The notes below the pieces were generated by a model. That model worked only from the letters and a program-made list of their open reading frames with translations, was not told the origin of the DNA and did not search any database. From Thermoplasmata archaeon (GTDB lineage: Archaea; Thermoplasmatota; E2; DHVEG-1), in the NCBI GenBank assembly GCA_003649715.1, contig QMSS01000046.1, forward strand, positions 1-9,870: DNA of 9,870 bases, given 5' to 3'. Both the position numbers and the translations under genes were made by a program. Positions 6,224 through 9,870 of this stretch are shown one piece after another; the first letter of the stretch is position 1, and each line of letters begins with the position of its first letter.

Positions 6224-6232
6224 ATATAAAAT
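6224..6232 (+). promoter_or_regulatory. TATA box for gyrBA
   Basis: ATATAAAAT predicts a transcript start near 6255-6260. This leaves a leader of about 75 nt before the chosen gyrB ATG, long enough to contain the hairpin at 6278-6300. Confidence 0.5.
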
Positions 6233-6277
6233 AGATGAGACTTTGAGTTAGGAGTGGGATTTACAAAAGAATAGTGG

Positions 6278-6300
6278 TTTCTGAGGTTTTTTCTCAGAAA
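6278..6300 (+). promoter_or_regulatory. 8-bp inverted repeat in the gyrB leader
   Basis: TTTCTGAG (6278-6285) pairs perfectly with CTCAGAAA (6293-6300) around the 7-nt loop GTTTTTT. It lies between the predicted transcript start and the gyrB ribosome site. It could be an mRNA hairpin with an attenuator-like role, or a dimeric-regulator operator. Function is inference; the repeat itself is exact. Confidence 0.5.
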
Positions 6301-6333
6301 AAAATTTGTGTGTCTATTGAGGGTTTATGTTTT

Positions 6334-8253
6334 ATGAACAAAGAAGAAAACAATCCACAAGATAGTGCGTATGATACTGATAAGATACAGGTTCTTGAAG
6401 GACTTGAATCTGTTAGGAAAAACCCTGCGATGTACATTGGTAGCACAGATGATAGAGGACTGCATCATTTAGTATATGAGGTAGTTGACAACTCCATTGA
6501 CGAAGCATTAGCTGGATATTGCACTCATATAAAGGTTTCAATCAACAGGGATGGTTCAGTAACTGTTGCTGACAATGGACGGGGCATTCCAGTAAAGATA
6601 CATAAAAAATACAAAAAACCAGGTGTTGAGCTGGTCTTAACAACACTGCATGCTGGCGGGAAATTCGATAGCAGAGCATATAAAGTATCAGGCGGTCTCC
6701 ATGGCGTTGGCATATCTGTTGTTAATGCCTTGTCATTATGGCTTGAGATAAAAATTAGGAGAAACGGTGAGGAATATCATCAGAGATATGAAAAAGGAAA
6801 AACAGTTACACCACTAAAAACAATTGGTAAATCAGAGGAAACTGGTACAACCGTTACCTTCCTGCCGGATCCTGAGATATTTGAGACAACAAAGTTTGAG
6901 TACGAAACCATTGCAACCCGGCTGAAGGAACTGGCTTTTCTAAATGCAGGTCTTAAGATCGAAATAGTTGATAAACGTAGTGGAAAACAAGAGGTGTTCA
7001 AATATGATGGGGGGTTATGCGAGTTTGTAAAATATATCAACAGAAACAAAAAACCTCTACATCCCACCCCTATATATTTCCAAGCTGAGCGGGAGGACAC
7101 ACAGGTGGAAATCGCTATACAATACACAGATGGCTACACAGAAAACATATTCACCTTCGCCAACAACATAAACACTCATGAAGGAGGGACACATCTATAT
7201 GGTTTCAAAGGAGCTTTAACACGAGTTATTAATGATTACGGACGTAAAAACAATATCTTTGAAGATAGCAGCTACAGCCTATCTGGTGAAGACTGCAGAG
7301 AGGGCATAACAGCTGTCATATCATGTAAGGTTAGAAATCCGCAGTTTGAGGGACAAACAAAAACGAAGCTAGGGAACTCAGAAGTACGTGGCATAGTAGA
7401 AAGTATAACATATGAAAAACTTTCTGAGTTCTTCGAAGAAAACCCATCTGTTGCACGTACCATCATAGACAAGGCTATGATGGCAAATCGTGCTCGTGAG
7501 GCAGCAAGAAAAGCAAGGGAGCTGACAAGAAGAAAAGGACTTCTAGAAAGTGCAGCTTTACCTGGAAAACTAGCTGACTGTTCCTCGCAGGACCCCAGTA
7601 AATCAGAGCTATACATTGTTGAAGGCGACTCAGCAGGTGGATCCGCAAAACAAGCACGTGACAAAGAGTTCCAGGCGATACTACCATTACGAGGAAAGAT
7701 ACTAAATGTTGAAAAAGCACGTATGGACAAGATACTGAAAAATAATGAGATATTAGCTCTGATCACTGCCATCGGTACAGGAATAGGTGAGGAGTTTAAC
7801 ATAAAAAATGCTAGGTATCATAAGATAATAATCATGACTGATGCTGATGTTGATGGAGAGCATATCAGAACGCTTCTATTAACATTTTTCTTTAGATACA
7901 TGAGACCCCTGATAGAAGAAGGATATCTATACATCGCGCAGCCGCCACTTTACAAAATAAGTAAGGGAAAAACAGTTGTCTATGCATATTCTGAACGAGA
8001 GAAAGAAAAGAAAATCAAAGAACTAGGAGAAACAGGTGTGAACATACAACGATACAAAGGACTTGGAGAGATGAATCCACAACAGCTATGGGAGACCACA
8101 ATGGATCCAGAAAGCCGAATAACTGTTCGAGTCACAGTCGAAGATGCTGTTGAGGCAGATGAGCTATTCACAATACTAATGGGTGAAAAAGTAGAGCCAA
8201 GAAGAGAATTCATCGAAACACATGCAAAAGAGGTTGTAAACCTTGACATCTAA
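6334..8253 (+). CDS. gyrB: DNA gyrase subunit B
   Basis: This 639-residue ATPase subunit of gyrase, which introduces negative supercoils, has bacterial-type architecture. GHKL ATPase motifs are YEVVDNSIDEA (catalytic E49, N53), ADNGRGIP (D80) and GGLHGVG (120-126). The transducer domain spans roughly 225-395. The TOPRIM domain has EGDSAGG (430-436) and DADVDGEH (503-510), whose acidic residues bind Mg2+. The tail ends VVNLDI. Length matches the short form without the E. coli insertion (804 residues). I chose ATG 6334, with GAGGG (6319-6323) 10 nt upstream. The open frame extends to GTG 6274, but that adds 20 residues without family resemblance, overlaps the leader hairpin and lacks a well-spaced ribosome site. 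gyrA follows after 30 nt. Archaeal gyrase is generally regarded as acquired from bacteria. Confidence 0.97.
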   Translation: MNKEENNPQDSAYDTDKIQVLEGLESVRKNPAMYIGSTDDRGLHHLVYEVVDNSIDEALAGYCTHIKVSINRDGSVTVADNGRGIPVKIHKKYKKPGVELVLTTLHAGGKFDSRAYKVSGGLHGVGISVVNALSLWLEIKIRRNGEEYHQRYEKGKTVTPLKTIGKSEETGTTVTFLPDPEIFETTKFEYETIATRLKELAFLNAGLKIEIVDKRSGKQEVFKYDGGLCEFVKYINRNKKPLHPTPIYFQAEREDTQVEIAIQYTDGYTENIFTFANNINTHEGGTHLYGFKGALTRVINDYGRKNNIFEDSSYSLSGEDCREGITAVISCKVRNPQFEGQTKTKLGNSEVRGIVESITYEKLSEFFEENPSVARTIIDKAMMANRAREAARKARELTRRKGLLESAALPGKLADCSSQDPSKSELYIVEGDSAGGSAKQARDKEFQAILPLRGKILNVEKARMDKILKNNEILALITAIGTGIGEEFNIKNARYHKIIIMTDADVDGEHIRTLLLTFFFRYMRPLIEEGYLYIAQPPLYKISKGKTVVYAYSEREKEKKIKELGETGVNIQRYKGLGEMNPQQLWETTMDPESRITVRVTVEDAVEADELFTILMGEKVEPRREFIETHAKEVVNLDI

Positions 8254-8271
8254 AAAAAATCTTGGTTTGTT

Positions 8272-8277
8272 GGTGAT
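8272..8277 (+). promoter_or_regulatory. Ribosome binding site of gyrA
   Basis: GGTGAT matches the 5' part of the anti-SD complement (GGUGAU) rather than the common GGAGG core. It lies 6 nt from the gyrA ATG at 8284, supporting that start and separate initiation in a gyrBA mRNA. Confidence 0.55.
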
Positions 8278-8283
8278 GATTCT

Positions 8284-9870
8284 ATGAACAACGATGTTTC
8301 TGGAAAAAAAGAATATGTACGTGCCATCGAATTGGAGATGAAAAGAGCATTCATCGATTACTCGATGAGTGTCATAATGAGCCGTGCACTGCCAGATATA
8401 AGAGATGGGTTAAAACCTGTTCACAGAAGAATACTGTATGCTATGAACGAAATGGGACTGACACACGAAAAACCATACAAAAAATCAGCTAGAGTAGTTG
8501 GAGAAACACTGGGTAAGTTCCATCCACATGGAGACCAAGCAGTCTATGACTCACTCGTACGAATGGCACAAGACTTCTCCATGCGTTATCCACTCATCGA
8601 TGGACAGGGAAACTTTGGATCACTTGATGGAGACTCGCCTGCAGCGATGCGTTACACTGAGGTTAGAATGGCGAAAATAACAAAACTCATGCTTCAAGAC
8701 ATAGAAAAAGACACAGTGGAATGGAGAGACAACTTCGATGGAACATTAAAAGAACCCTCTGTTCTACCAGCCAAACTACCGAATCTTCTAATAAATGGGT
8801 CCTCTGGTATAGCAGTAGGGATGGCAACAAACATACCGCCACATAACCTATCTGAAGTAATAGACGGCATCATCAAAGTAATAGAAAAACCAGATATATC
8901 CACTGTAGATCTGATGGAAACAATCAAGGGACCAGATTTTCCTACAGGAGGAATCATCTATGGAAGAGAAGGCATATTAAATGCCTACTCCACAGGACGA
9001 GGACTGATAAGAGTAAGAGCAAAAACCACCATCGAAGGAGAAGAAAAAAAGAGAATCATAGTATCTGAACTACCCTATCAAGTAAACAAAGCAAATCTTC
9101 TAAAAAACATAGCGGAACTAGTCAAAAACAAAAAAATCGAAGGAATAACAGATCTTAGAGATGAAAGCGACCGGAAAGGCATGCGTATAGTAATAGATCT
9201 AAAACGCGATGCCATAGAAGATGTTGTTCTCAACCAACTATTTGAACACACAGAACTACAATCAACATTCGGCATTCTAAACCTAGCAATAGTCGATGGA
9301 GAACCAAAGATTCTCACACTCAAAGAGATGATACAACACTATATCGAACATAGAATAGACATCATCACCCGCCGAACAACACATGATCTAAAAAAAGCAG
9401 AGGAAAAAATACACATACTTGAAGGACTACTAGTTGCTCTAAAAAACATAGATGAGGTAATAAAGATAATCCGTGAGAGTAAACAAGTTGAGGAAGCAAA
9501 AAATGGCTTAATGAAAAGATTTAAATTATCTGAAAAACAGGCAAAAGCAATACTAGATATGAGACTACATAAACTAACTGGAATGGAAATAGAGGGAGTA
9601 GAAAAAGACTACAGCGAAACTAAAGAACTGATGGAACAACTACAGATGCTGTTAAGCGATAAAAACAGGATATTAGATGAAATAAAAAGAGAGCTACTAG
9701 ACATAAAAGAAATGTTTGGAGATGAACGACGCACTGAAATCGTAGAGGGAGAGATAGGGATAGACATAGAGGATCTAATACCAATGCAGGATGTGGTCAT
9801 AACTATAACCAACAGCGGATACATCAAACGCATCCCAATTGAAACATACAGGACACAACGAAGAGGAGGA
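8284..9870 (+). CDS. gyrA: DNA gyrase subunit A, 3'-truncated by the window end
   Basis: The first 529 codons are open to the window edge with no stop. The breakage-reunion domain has SMSVIMSRALPDIRDGLKP, HPHGDQAVYD (80-89) and AAMRYTEVRM with catalytic Tyr124. NLLINGSSGIAVGMATNIPP follows, then a coiled-coil arm around 365-475. The C-terminal beta-pinwheel begins near 495. The last residues, QRRGG (525-529), are the start of the GyrA-box (QRRGGKG), which separates gyrase from topoisomerase IV ParC. The position matching E. coli Ser83 is Gln85, while Asp87 is kept as Asp89. About 280-300 residues are presumably missing. The gene pairs with gyrB and probably shares its mRNA. Confidence 0.97.
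   Translation, partial: MNNDVSGKKEYVRAIELEMKRAFIDYSMSVIMSRALPDIRDGLKPVHRRILYAMNEMGLTHEKPYKKSARVVGETLGKFHPHGDQAVYDSLVRMAQDFSMRYPLIDGQGNFGSLDGDSPAAMRYTEVRMAKITKLMLQDIEKDTVEWRDNFDGTLKEPSVLPAKLPNLLINGSSGIAVGMATNIPPHNLSEVIDGIIKVIEKPDISTVDLMETIKGPDFPTGGIIYGREGILNAYSTGRGLIRVRAKTTIEGEEKKRIIVSELPYQVNKANLLKNIAELVKNKKIEGITDLRDESDRKGMRIVIDLKRDAIEDVVLNQLFEHTELQSTFGILNLAIVDGEPKILTLKEMIQHYIEHRIDIITRRTTHDLKKAEEKIHILEGLLVALKNIDEVIKIIRESKQVEEAKNGLMKRFKLSEKQAKAILDMRLHKLTGMEIEGVEKDYSETKELMEQLQMLLSDKNRILDEIKRELLDIKEMFGDERRTEIVEGEIGIDIEDLIPMQDVVITITNSGYIKRIPIETYRTQRRGG

Larger units (their letters stand above)
6019..6333. other. 315-bp divergent intergenic region between endoQ and gyrB
   Basis: This gap holds a leftward TATA box (6081-6088), a rightward TATA box (6224-6232) and an inverted repeat in the gyrB leader (6278-6300). 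I see no C/D box set, tRNA or credible small ORF in it. The part between about 6090 and 6220 has no recognisable element. Confidence 0.6.

Noticed and set aside
6274..6333. N-terminal extension of gyrB from GTG
   Set aside because: It overlaps the leader hairpin, lacks a well-spaced ribosome site and adds residues unlike GyrB.
7272..7802. 176-codon minus-strand frame opposite gyrB
   Set aside because: It lies under the TOPRIM region of gyrB and has no domain signature.
8498..8680. 60-codon plus-strand frame inside gyrA
   Set aside because: It is an out-of-frame shadow of the conserved HPHGD to RYTEVRM region.
1..9870. CRISPR array, insertion sequence, toxin-antitoxin or defence genes
   Set aside because: No regularly spaced repeats, terminal inverted repeats, transposase or nuclease-defence motifs were seen; gene content is housekeeping.

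Overview
This is an AT-rich archaeal chromosome segment, most likely from a euryarchaeote. The evidence is a tRNA-Leu with no encoded CCA, TATA-type boxes about 25-30 nt ahead of predicted transcript starts, oligo-T terminators, a PurS/small-PurL purine enzyme, a UPF0200 P-loop protein, an EndoQ-type repair nuclease, a C/D box guide RNA, and a gyrBA operon of the kind found in gyrase-containing Euryarchaeota. I cannot name the lineage from sequence alone.

Layout. Positions 1-460 hold a small four-cysteine zinc-type protein and tRNA-Leu(UAG). Positions 575-3962 hold three rightward genes: a UPF0200 nucleotide-kinase-like protein, purS and purL. purS and purL encode two of the three parts of FGAM synthase; the glutaminase purQ is not between them. 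The 317-bp gap 3963-4279 contains what I read as a complete C/D box sRNA with its own TATA box. Positions 4280-6018 hold two leftward genes: endoQ (PHP-domain deaminated-base nuclease), followed by a GAF protein with two cysteines of free-methionine-(R)-sulfoxide reductase. The 315-bp gap 6019-6333 holds divergent promoters and a hairpin in the gyrB leader. gyrB (complete) and gyrA (cut by the window end within the GyrA-box) fill 6334-9870.

The main discovery-type signal is the C/D sRNA at 4066-4131. Its D-box guide can form 11 contiguous pairs with a typical anticodon arm of tRNA-Leu(CAA), and the N+5 rule then places 2'-O-methylation on wobble base C34. Its D'/C' spacer is not the usual short loop: it forms a 5-bp stem with exact K-turn geometry. 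A 10-nt copy of the guide core recurs 64 nt downstream.

The rest is mostly housekeeping: purine synthesis, tRNA decoding of leucine codons, DNA repair, possible repair of oxidised methionine, and DNA supercoiling. No mobile element, CRISPR array or defence island is visible.
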